Program-made: the position numbers and the translations under genes | Shown here: positions 8,263 to 15,939 of the stretch, piece by piece | Layout: each line of letters begins with the position of its first letter | Numbering within the stretch: position 1 is the first letter of the stretch | NCBI GenBank assembly: GCA_964532865.1 | Contig: CAZHJA010000004.1 | Location: 1-27,377 of the forward strand | Length of the DNA stretch: 27,377 nucleotides | DNA from: CAZHJA01 sp964532865 | GTDB lineage: Bacteria; Patescibacteriota; Microgenomatia; UBA1406; GWC2-37-13 | Direction of reading: 5' to 3' | Notes under the pieces: model-generated | What the model saw: only the letters and a program-made list of their open reading frames with translations | The model's database searches: none | What the model was told of the DNA's origin: nothing

Positions 8263-8301
8263 TAACAAAAAATTATAAAAAATTTCAACAATTAACACCC
8301 T

Positions 8302-8329
8302 TTGAATGAGTACTTGTACGTGATATAAT
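8302..8329 (+). promoter_or_regulatory. tRNA promoter with extended -10
   Basis: TTGAAT (8302-8307), a 16-bp spacer and TATAAT (8324-8329) preceded by TGA form an extended -10 (TGATATAAT, 8321-8329). The tRNA-Ile gene begins 10 nt downstream. Confidence 0.6.
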
Positions 8330-8338
8330 TATTAAATA

Positions 8339-8410
8339 GCGCGCTTAGTTTAACGGTAAAACACTTCTCTGATAAAGAAGAGAGCACTGGTTCGACTCCA
8401 TTAGCGCGCA
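8339..8410 (+). tRNA. tRNA-Ile (anticodon GAU)
   Basis: This 72-nt cloverleaf has acceptor GCGCGCT/AGCGCGC (7 bp), D stem GTTT/AAAC, anticodon stem CTTCT/AGAAG with loop CTGATAA (anticodon GAT), and T loop TTCGACT on a 5-bp stem with one mismatch. The discriminator is A. CCA is not encoded, so a CCA-adding enzyme is needed. Confidence 0.92.
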
Positions 8411-8414
8411 CAAA

Positions 8415-8488
8415 GGCCGCTTAGCTCAGTTGGCTAGAGCGCTTCGTTTACATCGAATAGGTCGGGGGTTCAAGTCCCTCAGCGGCCA
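8415..8488 (+). tRNA. tRNA-Val (anticodon UAC)
   Basis: This 74-nt cloverleaf has acceptor GGCCGCT/AGCGGCC, D stem GCTC/GAGC, anticodon loop TTTACAT (anticodon TAC) on a stem with one C-T mismatch at its base, variable AGGTC, and T stem GGGGG/CCCTC with loop TTCAAGT. The discriminator is A and CCA is not encoded. It lies 4 nt after tRNA-Ile, so the two are surely co-transcribed. Confidence 0.93.
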
Positions 8489-8529
8489 CACTTAAAATTA
8501 TATATTGATTGGTAAAGTAAAAAATATGT

Positions 8530-8558
8530 TTTACATATTACAATTTTTCTGCTAATAT
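8530..8558 (+). promoter_or_regulatory. Promoter of dut-thyA
   Basis: TTTACA (8530-8535), a 17-bp spacer and TAATAT (8553-8558) precede dut by 16 nt. An out-of-frame ATG at 8564 lies 5 nt after the -10 and opens a four-codon reading frame whose TGA overlaps the dut ATG. Confidence 0.5.
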
Positions 8559-8574
8559 CTATCATGAAATTAAT

Positions 8575-9012
8575 ATGAAACTTCAAGTCAAAAGAATAAA
8601 TAAAACCCTTCCTTTACCAAAGTATCACACTGTAGGATCTGCGGCATTTGACCTTTATGCAAGAGTTAATACAATAATCCCTCCATTTAAACCAACAATT
8701 ATTCCGTTAAATTTAATTGTCAAAGTACCTATTAATCATTTTTTAATGCTAACATGCAGATCATCTCTTCCAATGAAAAAAAATCTATTTGTTGCAAACA
8801 GTGTTGGAATAATTGATCAAGACTATCATGGAGACAATGATGAAATTGGATTACAGGTAATTAATTTTTCAAAAAATAAAGTTCAAATAAAAAAAGGAGC
8901 TCGTATTGCTCAAGCACTTTTGGTTAAAATTACAAAAGCCTCTTTATTTGCTGAAAAAAAAGTACTTTCAACAAAATCAAGAGGAGGGTGGGGAAGTACT
9001 GATAAAAAATAA
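8575..9012 (+). CDS. dut: dUTP diphosphatase (trimeric dUTPase)
   Basis: The 145-residue product carries the five conserved motifs of trimeric dUTPases: AAFDLYA (1), CRSSLPMKKNLFVAN (2), VGIIDQDYHGDNDEIGL (3), GARIAQALLVKI (4) and the flexible C-terminal RGGWGSTDKK (5). The Asp in motif 3 is the general base. The enzyme hydrolyses dUTP to dUMP and pyrophosphate, keeping uracil out of DNA and supplying dUMP to ThyA, whose gene follows with a 1-nt overlap (TAATG). Length is normal. There is no Shine-Dalgarno. Confidence 0.95.
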   Translation: MKLQVKRINKTLPLPKYHTVGSAAFDLYARVNTIIPPFKPTIIPLNLIVKVPINHFLMLTCRSSLPMKKNLFVANSVGIIDQDYHGDNDEIGLQVINFSKNKVQIKKGARIAQALLVKITKASLFAEKKVLSTKSRGGWGSTDKK

Positions 9013-9914
9013 TGAAAACAACTACAAATTCAGAACAGGTTTATCTTGGACTTCTTAAAGATGTTTTAAAAAATGGAAAATATAAAGATGACAGAACAAA
9101 AACAGGAACTAAAAGTGTATTTGGACGACAAGTAAGGTTTGATTTATCCCAAGGATTCCCTCTTCTTACAACAAAGAAAATGTTTATACGAGGAATTATT
9201 CACGAACTACTTTGGTTTTTAAAAGGAGATTCAAATATTAAATATTTAGTTGATAATAATGTAAATATTTGGAATGAATGGCCTTATAAAAACTATCTTC
9301 AAAAAACAAAGGGCAAAAAATTAACACAAGAGGAATTTATTGAAAATATAAAAAAGAGTAATAAGTTTGCAAAAAAATGGGGAGAGCTTGGCCTTGTATA
9401 CGGTTCACAATGGCGCCATTGGAAAACCAGCAAGGATAAAGAAATTGATCAAATTAAAATTATAATTGAAAAACTTAAAAAAAAGCCATTTTCCAGACGC
9501 ATTATAGTAAGTGCGTGGAATGTAGAACATATTGAAGACATGCTTCTTCCCCCATGCCATACATTATTTCAATTCTATGTTGTAAGAAATAAGCTGTACT
9601 GCCAGCTATATCAAAGAAGCGCAGATTTATTCTTAGGAGTTCCATTTAATATTACTTCATATGCTCTTCTTACAATGATGGTTGCTCAAGTAACAGGATA
9701 TAAAGCTTATGAATTTATTCATACATTTGGAGACCTTCATATTTACTCAAATCATAAAAACCAAGTAAAACTTCAACTTACAAGAAAGCCGTATAAAGCT
9801 CCGATTATAAAGATAAATAAAAAAGTAAAAAGCATATTTGATTTTAAATACGAAGATTTTGAACTTATAGGTTATAAATCACATCCAAGCATAAAAGCTC
9901 CAATTGCCGTATAA
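9012..9914 (+). CDS. thyA: Thymidylate synthase ThyA
   Basis: The 300-residue protein shows the ThyA core: DDRTKTGTKSVFGRQVRFDL at the N-terminus, LLWFLKGDSNIKYL, the catalytic cysteine in PPCHTLFQFYV, QRSADLFLGVPFNI, and the folate/dUMP-binding HTFGDLHIYSNH. It methylates dUMP to dTMP with methylene-tetrahydrofolate, the step between Dut (immediately upstream, overlapping 1 nt) and the dTMP kinase encoded 2.3 kb downstream. No dihydrofolate reductase gene is present in the window. Confidence 0.97.
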   Translation: MKTTTNSEQVYLGLLKDVLKNGKYKDDRTKTGTKSVFGRQVRFDLSQGFPLLTTKKMFIRGIIHELLWFLKGDSNIKYLVDNNVNIWNEWPYKNYLQKTKGKKLTQEEFIENIKKSNKFAKKWGELGLVYGSQWRHWKTSKDKEIDQIKIIIEKLKKKPFSRRIIVSAWNVEHIEDMLLPPCHTLFQFYVVRNKLYCQLYQRSADLFLGVPFNITSYALLTMMVAQVTGYKAYEFIHTFGDLHIYSNHKNQVKLQLTRKPYKAPIIKINKKVKSIFDFKYEDFELIGYKSHPSIKAPIAV

Positions 9915-10005
9915 ATACTAATATTATAAAGCTTTGTTCTTTTTGTTCTATAAAACAAACATCTGCTAAACATTATTTAATCTCCACACTATCTTAATTA
10001 TTATA

Positions 10006-10011
10006 TATAAT
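10006..10011 (+). promoter_or_regulatory. -10 element before the Clp-like gene
   Basis: TATAAT is followed by 9 nt and the ATG at 10021, giving a leader of only a few bases. No good -35 hexamer is seen at the expected distance. Confidence 0.45.
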
Positions 10012-10020
10012 CATTTTATT

Positions 10021-12192
10021 ATGCATAAAAATTTCTTTCAATTTGTAAAAATTACTTTAATAAACTACTTTCAGGGTCTATTTAATCTTTTTTTATTTCT
10101 TCCATATTTTTTTTCTATACTTGCCTTTTTAAGAACTTTATTTACTCCTTGGAAAAATATGGTTTCAACGAAAAAAGAAAGAGGTTTCTCTCTTCAAGAA
10201 TGGACTATTCGTATGTTTTTTAATTTCATTTCATGCTGTATTGGATTTTCTATGCGCTTTCTTATTATCCTTTTTTATTTCCTAATCCAGATCGTTCTTG
10301 TAGTAAGCGCTCCAATTTCTCTGATTGTATTAATCCTTCTTCTTCCATTCCTTTATTTTATAAGCCTTATCAAAAAATCAGAGGAAGAAAAAAAACAAGA
10401 ATTAAAAAAGAACTTTATCAAACTCCATTTACTTGAACAAAAAAATTATCAAGCTATAGAAAAATGGTTTGAAAATCTCTATTTAAAACAAAAAAGTAAA
10501 TCTCAGTGGTGGAAACTTCAAAATCTATTTACAATTCCTCCTATTGGTCGAGATTGGGCAGTAGGCTATACGCCTACTTTGGATAAATACTCAGAAGAAT
10601 TAACTACTCCAAAATACCAAAGTAAAATTAAAAATATTATTGGAAGAAAAAAAGAAATTCAGGAAATTGAAAGAGCGCTTTTGAAAAATAAAGAATCTAA
10701 TGTTCTTATTGTCGGAGAGGAGGGTATTGGAAAACATACTATTGTTGATTTATTTTCGAAAAAACTATATGAAGGACTATCTAGCCCTCTACTTATGTAT
10801 AAGCGCGTATTAAAACTTAATATGGAAAAAGTTCTAGATACATATATTGATCAAAAACAAAGAGAAAACTTTTTTGAAAGTATATTAAAAGAAGCATCAG
10901 ATGCTAAAAACACAATCTTACTCCTTGATAATTTTGAAAAATATATATTTTGCGGACATGGAAACGTGGATATGACCATATCAATTGAAAAATATGCACA
11001 AACACCAAATATTCATTTTATTGGCATGACAAGTCCTTTTGCCTATCAAAAATTTGTTTTTCCAAAAGAAAAGTTGCGAATACTATTTACCAATATTACA
11101 GTCCATGAAGTTACAAAAGAACAGGCGCTAGAAATTATTCTTTTTACGGCTTTAAGATTTGAAAAAAGATATGGTGTAATTATTCCATATAAAACTATTT
11201 ATGACATCATAAATAAAAGCGAGTTCTATATCACACAAATACCTTTTCCTGAAAAAGCAATAGAACTTTTAGATAGCGTCTGCATATATACAAAAGAGGT
11301 AAAAAAACAAACCAAAGTGCTTCCTGAATACATAAATGAAGTTCTTTCAGAAAAAACTCATATTCCTACTAAATTAACAGAAAACATAAAGCAAAAGCTT
11401 CTTAATTTAAAAGACTTACTTAATTATGAAGTAATTGACCAACAACAAGCAATGGAAAAAATTTCATCCAGTATGCAAAATTCATTTCTTCTTTTAGGCA
11501 AAAGAAAAAAGCCTCTTGCCTCATTTTTATTTTTAGGTTCAACAGGTGTTGGGAAAACAGAAACTGCAAAAGTATTAAGTAAAGAATTTTTTGGATCTGA
11601 AAAATATATTATTCGTTTTGATATGTCTTCATATCAAACAAAGGGGGATATTTCAAAACTCATAGGTTCAACTGATACTAATAATCCAGGACTTCTTACT
11701 CAAAAAGTAAGAGAAACACCCTATGGAGTCCTTCTTTTAGATGAAATTGAAAAAGCAGATAAGGATTTAATAAATATCTTTTTAACCATTCTTGATGAAG
11801 GATATTTTACAGATGGGTTTGGTAAAAGAGTAGACTGCAAAAGCCTTGTAATTATTGCAACATCAAATGTAAGAGAAGATTATAATCAAGTATTTGATCC
11901 TGAATTTCTTAATCGTTTTGACGGGATTATTACATATAATTTGTTAAATAAACAAACAATAATTAAAATTGCTTGGAAAATAATAAAAAGAATAAAAGAC
12001 AATTTTTTTAAACTTCATAAGATAAGACTTGAAGTTTCACAAGAATATGTGGAAAACTTGGTTAATAACCACTATAATCAGGAATTTGGTGCAAGAGATA
12101 TGCAAAGATTAATTGAAAGCAACATTCAAAGTAAAGTATCAAAAATGATATTGGAAGACAAGATTAAAGAGGGAGAGATTGTAAAATTATAA
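10021..12192 (+). CDS. Membrane-anchored Clp-like AAA+ ATPase with two ATPase domains
   Basis: The 723-residue protein opens with hydrophobic stretches (about residues 20-40 and 66-118) in place of a Clp N domain. ATPase domain 1 has Walker A GEEGIGKHT (232-240), but Walker B reads LLLDNFEKY (301-309). The catalytic Glu of ClpA/B/C is Asn304, so this domain probably binds but does not hydrolyse ATP. Domain 2 is canonical: GSTGVGKTE (506-514), LLLDEIEKAD (Asp574, Glu575), ATSN, the arginine-finger FLNRFD, and sensor-2 GARDMQR (from 690). The ClpB middle coiled coil is absent and no evident ClpP-binding loop is seen. It most likely unfolds or remodels proteins at the membrane. It lies between thyA and the dTMP kinase gene, 15 bp before the latter. 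Confidence 0.85.
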   Translation: MHKNFFQFVKITLINYFQGLFNLFLFLPYFFSILAFLRTLFTPWKNMVSTKKERGFSLQEWTIRMFFNFISCCIGFSMRFLIILFYFLIQIVLVVSAPISLIVLILLLPFLYFISLIKKSEEEKKQELKKNFIKLHLLEQKNYQAIEKWFENLYLKQKSKSQWWKLQNLFTIPPIGRDWAVGYTPTLDKYSEELTTPKYQSKIKNIIGRKKEIQEIERALLKNKESNVLIVGEEGIGKHTIVDLFSKKLYEGLSSPLLMYKRVLKLNMEKVLDTYIDQKQRENFFESILKEASDAKNTILLLDNFEKYIFCGHGNVDMTISIEKYAQTPNIHFIGMTSPFAYQKFVFPKEKLRILFTNITVHEVTKEQALEIILFTALRFEKRYGVIIPYKTIYDIINKSEFYITQIPFPEKAIELLDSVCIYTKEVKKQTKVLPEYINEVLSEKTHIPTKLTENIKQKLLNLKDLLNYEVIDQQQAMEKISSSMQNSFLLLGKRKKPLASFLFLGSTGVGKTETAKVLSKEFFGSEKYIIRFDMSSYQTKGDISKLIGSTDTNNPGLLTQKVRETPYGVLLLDEIEKADKDLINIFLTILDEGYFTDGFGKRVDCKSLVIIATSNVREDYNQVFDPEFLNRFDGIITYNLLNKQTIIKIAWKIIKRIKDNFFKLHKIRLEVSQEYVENLVNNHYNQEFGARDMQRLIESNIQSKVSKMILEDKIKEGEIVKL

Positions 12193-12207
12193 ATTAAAAC
12201 AAATATT

Positions 12208-13326
12208 ATGCTTAATATCTACTTTACCGCTTCTACAAGGCGAAATAAAGATTTAAAAAACAATTATAAAAGAATTATTTCGTTAATAAAAAAATCAAAT
12301 ATTAAACTACTTTCAGGCGAGCAGATTGTCAAAAAAAATCTTCTTTTAAAAGACTCCGCCATAACAAAAGCAGAGATATTTGCACGACAAAAAAAGCTAA
12401 TTGATAAAGCAGACTGTATTATTGCTGAAGTATCAAAACCATCACTTGGCGTTGGAGGAGAGATTGTATATGCTTTAATGCACAATATCCCAGTACTGGC
12501 ACTTCTTTATGAAAATTATGAAGATAAAATTTCACCAATGCTTGCCGGAAATCCTTCTGACAAGCTATTTATTGAATATTATAATGGAGGTAAACTTATC
12601 TATTCAATTAAAAACTTCATTAAACATATAAATACATTAAAAAAAAGAAAAGGTATTTTTATTGTAATAGACGGAGCAGATGGATCAGGAAAAACAACTC
12701 AGGCAAAGCTTCTTGTTGATTATTTAAAAAAGAAAAAGGCTCCTACAAAATACATGGATTTTCCTCAATATTACAACTCATTTCATGGAAAAACAGTTGC
12801 CAAATTCTTAAGAGGAGAATTTGGCGATATAGATCAAGTTTCTCCCTATCTTGCATCACTTGCTTACGCATTAGATCGAGCTTCAGTAAAACAAGAAATG
12901 GAAGATTTTTTAAAAAAAGGTGGAATAATAATTGCAAATAGGTATGCAACATCTAATATGGGTCATCAAGCTGCAAAGTTCAATAATAAAGAAGATAAAC
13001 AAATATTTCTTAAGTGGATTTATGAACTTGAATACAAAGTTCACAAAATTCCAAAAGAAGATCTTGTAATTTATCTTTATGTTCCATGGCAAATGGGTCG
13101 GAAACTAACTCAAAAAAAAGGACAAAGAAATTATCTTCATGGAAAAAAAGATATTCACGAAAAAGATCTTAATCATATAAAGGCTGCAGAAAAAATGTAT
13201 TTATTTCTTTCAAAAAAATACAAATGGGAAAAAGTTAAGTGTATTGAAAATAAACAACTTTTAACACCTAAAGTAATTCATAAAAAAATAATTAAAATAT
13301 TAAAAACAAAGGGCTTTTTAACATAA
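12208..13326 (+). CDS. tmk: Fusion: nucleotide N-hydrolase-like domain + thymidylate kinase
   Basis: There are two domains in 372 residues. Residues 1-145 resemble nucleoside 2-deoxyribosyltransferase / 2'-deoxynucleoside 5'-phosphate N-hydrolase (DNPH1/RCL): IYFTAS at the start, then Asp69 in DCIIAEVSKPS and GVGGEIVYAL with Glu85 in the nucleophile position. Residues 150-372 are a dTMP kinase: FIVIDGADGSGKTTQ (P-loop Gly156-Thr163), an LYALDRA-like segment, and NRYATSNMGHQAAK (from 244) in place of the usual DRY. The kinase makes dTDP from the dTMP produced by ThyA. The N-terminal domain might remove abnormal deoxynucleotide monophosphates before they are phosphorylated; that is inference. 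The kinase part is convincing and the N-terminal call less so. Confidence 0.85.
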   Translation: MLNIYFTASTRRNKDLKNNYKRIISLIKKSNIKLLSGEQIVKKNLLLKDSAITKAEIFARQKKLIDKADCIIAEVSKPSLGVGGEIVYALMHNIPVLALLYENYEDKISPMLAGNPSDKLFIEYYNGGKLIYSIKNFIKHINTLKKRKGIFIVIDGADGSGKTTQAKLLVDYLKKKKAPTKYMDFPQYYNSFHGKTVAKFLRGEFGDIDQVSPYLASLAYALDRASVKQEMEDFLKKGGIIIANRYATSNMGHQAAKFNNKEDKQIFLKWIYELEYKVHKIPKEDLVIYLYVPWQMGRKLTQKKGQRNYLHGKKDIHEKDLNHIKAAEKMYLFLSKKYKWEKVKCIENKQLLTPKVIHKKIIKILKTKGFLT

Positions 13327-13369
13327 TTTAAATTTGTATAAAAAGTAATATGAATAATAAAACTAAATA

Positions 13370-13398
13370 TTGACAAAATATTAGATTATTGTTATTCT
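13370..13398 (+). promoter_or_regulatory. Sigma-70-type promoter, predicted leaderless start
   Basis: TTGACA (13370-13375), a 17-bp spacer and TATTCT (13393-13398) are followed by 6 nt and the ATG at 13405, the same geometry as at 2312-2347. Confidence 0.75.
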
Positions 13399-13404
13399 AT
13401 CAAT

Positions 13405-13818
13405 ATGGACAAAAAGCTTATTGCACTCATATCAATTTTTGTTTTTTCCTTTCTTTTATTTATTTCAATAATTTTTATAAACAACCCTACTCAAAATCTT
13501 GCAAGAGCAAGTAAGACAAATGATCCTTCTGCACAAAATTCAATAATTATTGCATGGCCTTTAAGTTCCAATGTATATGAAAAAAAAACTATTGAAATAA
13601 ATGTATTTGCAAGAGATAAAGACAACCGCCCTCTTGAGGGTAAAAATGTTGTTTTAAAAACAACATTAGGAAGCATCAACCAAAATAATATAAAATCTGA
13701 AAAAAAAACAGGCAAGGCCACATTCATACTAACATCTAATAAAACTGGAATAGCAGAAATCTCAGCGGCAATCAATAATATTGAACTTGAAAAGAAGGTT
13801 ACAATAAAATTTGAGTAA
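13405..13818 (+). CDS. Small membrane-anchored Ig-like (Big_1-type) protein
   Basis: The 137-residue product has a basic start and one hydrophobic segment (residues 5-26) with no lipobox. About 25 linker residues and a single beta-sandwich domain of about 85 residues follow. The pattern IEINVFARDKDNRPLEGKNVVLKTTLG ... GKATFILTSNKTGIAEISAAI is that of bacterial Ig-like domain 1 (invasin/intimin type). It is probably a surface structural or adhesive protein, or a small partner of a larger envelope complex. galU begins 1 nt after its stop, so the two share an mRNA. Confidence 0.65.
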   Translation: MDKKLIALISIFVFSFLLFISIIFINNPTQNLARASKTNDPSAQNSIIIAWPLSSNVYEKKTIEINVFARDKDNRPLEGKNVVLKTTLGSINQNNIKSEKKTGKATFILTSNKTGIAEISAAINNIELEKKVTIKFE

Positions 13819-13819
13819 T

Positions 13820-14707
13820 ATGGCCAATAATAAAAAAATATCAAAAGTAGTTATTCCTGCAGCAGGTTTTGGAACAAGATTTCTTCCACAAACAAAAGCA
13901 ATGCCAAAAGAAATGCTTCCAATAGTTGAAAAGCCTGTTATCCAATATGTAGTTGAGGAGGCTGTGGAATCCGGAGTAAAAAACATTGTTATTATTACAG
14001 GTTCAAATAAACGGGCAATTGAAGATCACTTTGATGCTCCAACTGAAGATTTAATTAAAAATCTTGTTAATGCGAAAAAAGAAGCTTTGCTCTTAGAAGT
14101 TAAAAAAATTGCTGAAATGGCAAACTTTATTTATATTCGGCAAAAAGGTTGTTATGGAAACGGTACTCCTGTTTTAACAGCAGAACCTGTTATTGACAAT
14201 GAATCATTTGCTGTACTTTGGGGTGATGAATTTATCTATTCTTCACCTCCAAGACTTTCTCAAATGATGGAGGTTCATGAAAAATATGGAGGTATTGTAA
14301 TATCAGGAGTAGAAATTAAAAGAAAAGAAGATTTAAGCAGATATGGAATTGCCGACCTTGAAGCAGTAAGTGGAGATATTTATAAAATAAAAGAAATTAT
14401 TGAAAAACCAGATCCTATGCAAGCGCCATCAAATATTGCTACCCATGGAGGTTATATTCTTCCGCCAGATATATTTAAAGCATTAAAGAAAGTAAAACCG
14501 GGAAAAGGAGGAGAGATTTGGCTTGTTGATGCAATTAATACGTTAAAAAAAGAAGGAGTTCCAATATATACAAAAGTTATTCAAAATGGAAAATATTATG
14601 ATACAGGCAATAAATTTGAATATATGAAAACTGTTGTTGAATTTGCTCTTCGACATCCTGAGATTAACGGTGAATTTAGAAACTTTTTAAAATCATTAAA
14701 ATTATAA
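13820..14707 (+). CDS. galU: UTP-glucose-1-phosphate uridylyltransferase
   Basis: The 295-residue protein has the nucleotidyltransferase signature VIPAAGFGTRFLPQTKAMPKEMLPI, then PVIQYVVEEAVESG, FAVLWGDEF (family: LLGDD), EKPDPMQAPSNIA and GKGGEIWLVDAI. It makes UDP-glucose for glycans and sugar nucleotides, consistent with the envelope genes nearby. One in-frame TTG at 13811 lies inside the preceding gene. The ATG at 13820, one base past that gene's TAA, is preferred because it gives the usual short N-terminus. No Shine-Dalgarno. Confidence 0.95.
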   Translation: MANNKKISKVVIPAAGFGTRFLPQTKAMPKEMLPIVEKPVIQYVVEEAVESGVKNIVIITGSNKRAIEDHFDAPTEDLIKNLVNAKKEALLLEVKKIAEMANFIYIRQKGCYGNGTPVLTAEPVIDNESFAVLWGDEFIYSSPPRLSQMMEVHEKYGGIVISGVEIKRKEDLSRYGIADLEAVSGDIYKIKEIIEKPDPMQAPSNIATHGGYILPPDIFKALKKVKPGKGGEIWLVDAINTLKKEGVPIYTKVIQNGKYYDTGNKFEYMKTVVEFALRHPEINGEFRNFLKSLKL

Positions 14708-14733
14708 TATTACTGTAAATTCCTAATTAATGA

Positions 14734-14762
14734 TTGCAAAAAGTGCTTCTTATTGCTAAAAT
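14734..14762 (+). promoter_or_regulatory. Promoter of the rpsB operon
   Basis: TTGCAA (14734-14739), a 17-bp spacer and TAAAAT (14757-14762) lie 8 nt before the ATG at 14771, so the mRNA should start one or two bases before the start codon. An in-frame TTG at 14753 lies upstream of the -10 and cannot be the start from this promoter. Confidence 0.6.
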
Positions 14763-14770
14763 TTAAAACT

Positions 14771-15451
14771 ATGACTAATTTAAACAATAAAGTTAAAGAA
14801 CTTTTTAAAGCAGGAGTACATCTTGGACATAAAAAAAACCGTATACATCCAAAAGCTAAAAAATATATATATACAATGCAAAATGGTGTTTCTGTTATTG
14901 ATTTAACAAAAACAGCAGAACTTCTAGAAAATGCAATTGCGTATGTAAAAAAGCTTAAAAAAGAAAACCAGCAAATGTTAGTAGTATTGACTAAAAAGTC
15001 AGGTTCTTCATTTACACAGGAATTGTGCAATAAGAATTCAATTCCATATATAACTGTTAAGTGGCCTGCGGGACTGTTTAGTAACTTTGATATGATAATA
15101 AAAAACGTTAATAAGTTAAATAAGATGAAAGAAGACAAAGAAAAAGGAAATTGGAAAAAGTTTGTAAAGCATGAACAGGTAAAACTTACTAAAGAATTAC
15201 GCAAATTAGAACATCATTATGGAGGAATAAGTAAAATAAGCAAACTACCAAATGCAATATTTATTGTTGATATTAAAAAAGAAAAAAATGCTGTAAAAGA
15301 ATCAAGAGAATTAAAAATTCCAATTGTTGCCGTTTGCGACACTAATGTTAATCCTGACATTATAGATTATCCTATACCAGGCAATGATGATTCAGAAACA
15401 TCAATTGAATATTTAGTAAAAGAAATCATTAACGCATATACTAAAAACTAA
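14771..15451 (+). CDS. rpsB: 30S ribosomal protein uS2
   Basis: The 226-residue product has the S2 opening LFKAGVHLGHKKNRIHPKAKKYIY, NGVSVIDLTKTAELLENA, WPAGLFSNF (family: W.GG.LTN), and the C-terminal IPIVAVCDTNVNPDIIDYPIPGNDDS that is nearly invariant. It heads the translation operon rpsB-tsf-frr. The start was chosen at 14771 rather than TTG 14753 from the promoter position and the usual N-terminus. Confidence 0.97.
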   Translation: MTNLNNKVKELFKAGVHLGHKKNRIHPKAKKYIYTMQNGVSVIDLTKTAELLENAIAYVKKLKKENQQMLVVLTKKSGSSFTQELCNKNSIPYITVKWPAGLFSNFDMIIKNVNKLNKMKEDKEKGNWKKFVKHEQVKLTKELRKLEHHYGGISKISKLPNAIFIVDIKKEKNAVKESRELKIPIVAVCDTNVNPDIIDYPIPGNDDSETSIEYLVKEIINAYTKN

Positions 15452-15467
15452 TTTACTTTTTAAAAAT

Positions 15468-15920
15468 ATGGACTATAAAAAACTCAAAAAAATACGTAAA
15501 GAAACAGGAATATCAATATCTCTTTGTAAAAAAGCTCTTGAAAAGACAAATGATATACAAAAAGCTAAAAAACTTCTTTCAAAATGGGGAGCAAAAACAG
15601 TTGTTGATAAAGTATCAAGATCAACATCACAAGGTGCAATTTTTTGTTATGTACATCATAATAAAAAAGTCGTAGGTTTGCTTGAACTTCTGTGTGAAAC
15701 AGATTTTGTAGCCAAAAATCTAGAATTTGAAAAATTAGGACAAGAACTTGCAATGCAAATTGCTACAAATGCTCCTTTAAAAGAAAGTAAACTTTTAAGC
15801 CAAGAATATATACGGGATCCAGCTAAAAAAGTATCTGACTTAATTAAAGAATCGATTTTGAAATTTGGAGAAAATATTAAAATTGGAAGGTTTTTAAAAT
15901 GGGAATTAGGAGAAAAATAA
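15468..15920 (+). CDS. tsf: Elongation factor Ts, short form
   Basis: The 150-residue protein has the N-terminal UBA-like domain (KKIRKETGISISLCKKALEKTNDI) and the core signature ELLCETDFVAKN (Thr78-Asp79-Phe80), which pushes into EF-Tu to release GDP. E. coli EF-Ts has 283 residues; this form has only one core subdomain, as in the short EF-Ts of Thermus and other compact bacteria, and is even shorter. It lies 16 nt after rpsB. The usual next gene, pyrH, is missing and frr follows. Confidence 0.93.
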   Translation: MDYKKLKKIRKETGISISLCKKALEKTNDIQKAKKLLSKWGAKTVVDKVSRSTSQGAIFCYVHHNKKVVGLLELLCETDFVAKNLEFEKLGQELAMQIATNAPLKESKLLSQEYIRDPAKKVSDLIKESILKFGENIKIGRFLKWELGEK

Positions 15921-15939
15921 TGTATATTTAATTTATAAA

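Noticed and set aside
8251..8298. Upstream ATG at 8298 extending the MgtE-like protein by 16 residues.
   Set aside because: The -10 TATAAT lies between it and the ATG at 8250, and the PRC-barrel fold starts at the latter.
13811..13819. In-frame TTG start for galU inside the preceding gene.
   Set aside because: ATG at 13820 gives the usual N-terminus and a clean 1-nt gap after the upstream stop.
13491..13986. Minus-strand open frames opposite the Ig-like gene and galU.
   Set aside because: Shadow frames of AT-rich coding sequence; no family motif, while the plus strand is clearly coding.
14753..14770. In-frame TTG start for rpsB six codons upstream.
   Set aside because: It lies before the -10 element; the ATG at 14771 gives the normal uS2 N-terminus.
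14710..15204. A 164-codon minus-strand frame opposite rpsB.
   Set aside because: The plus strand encodes an unmistakable uS2; the antisense frame has no recognisable motif.
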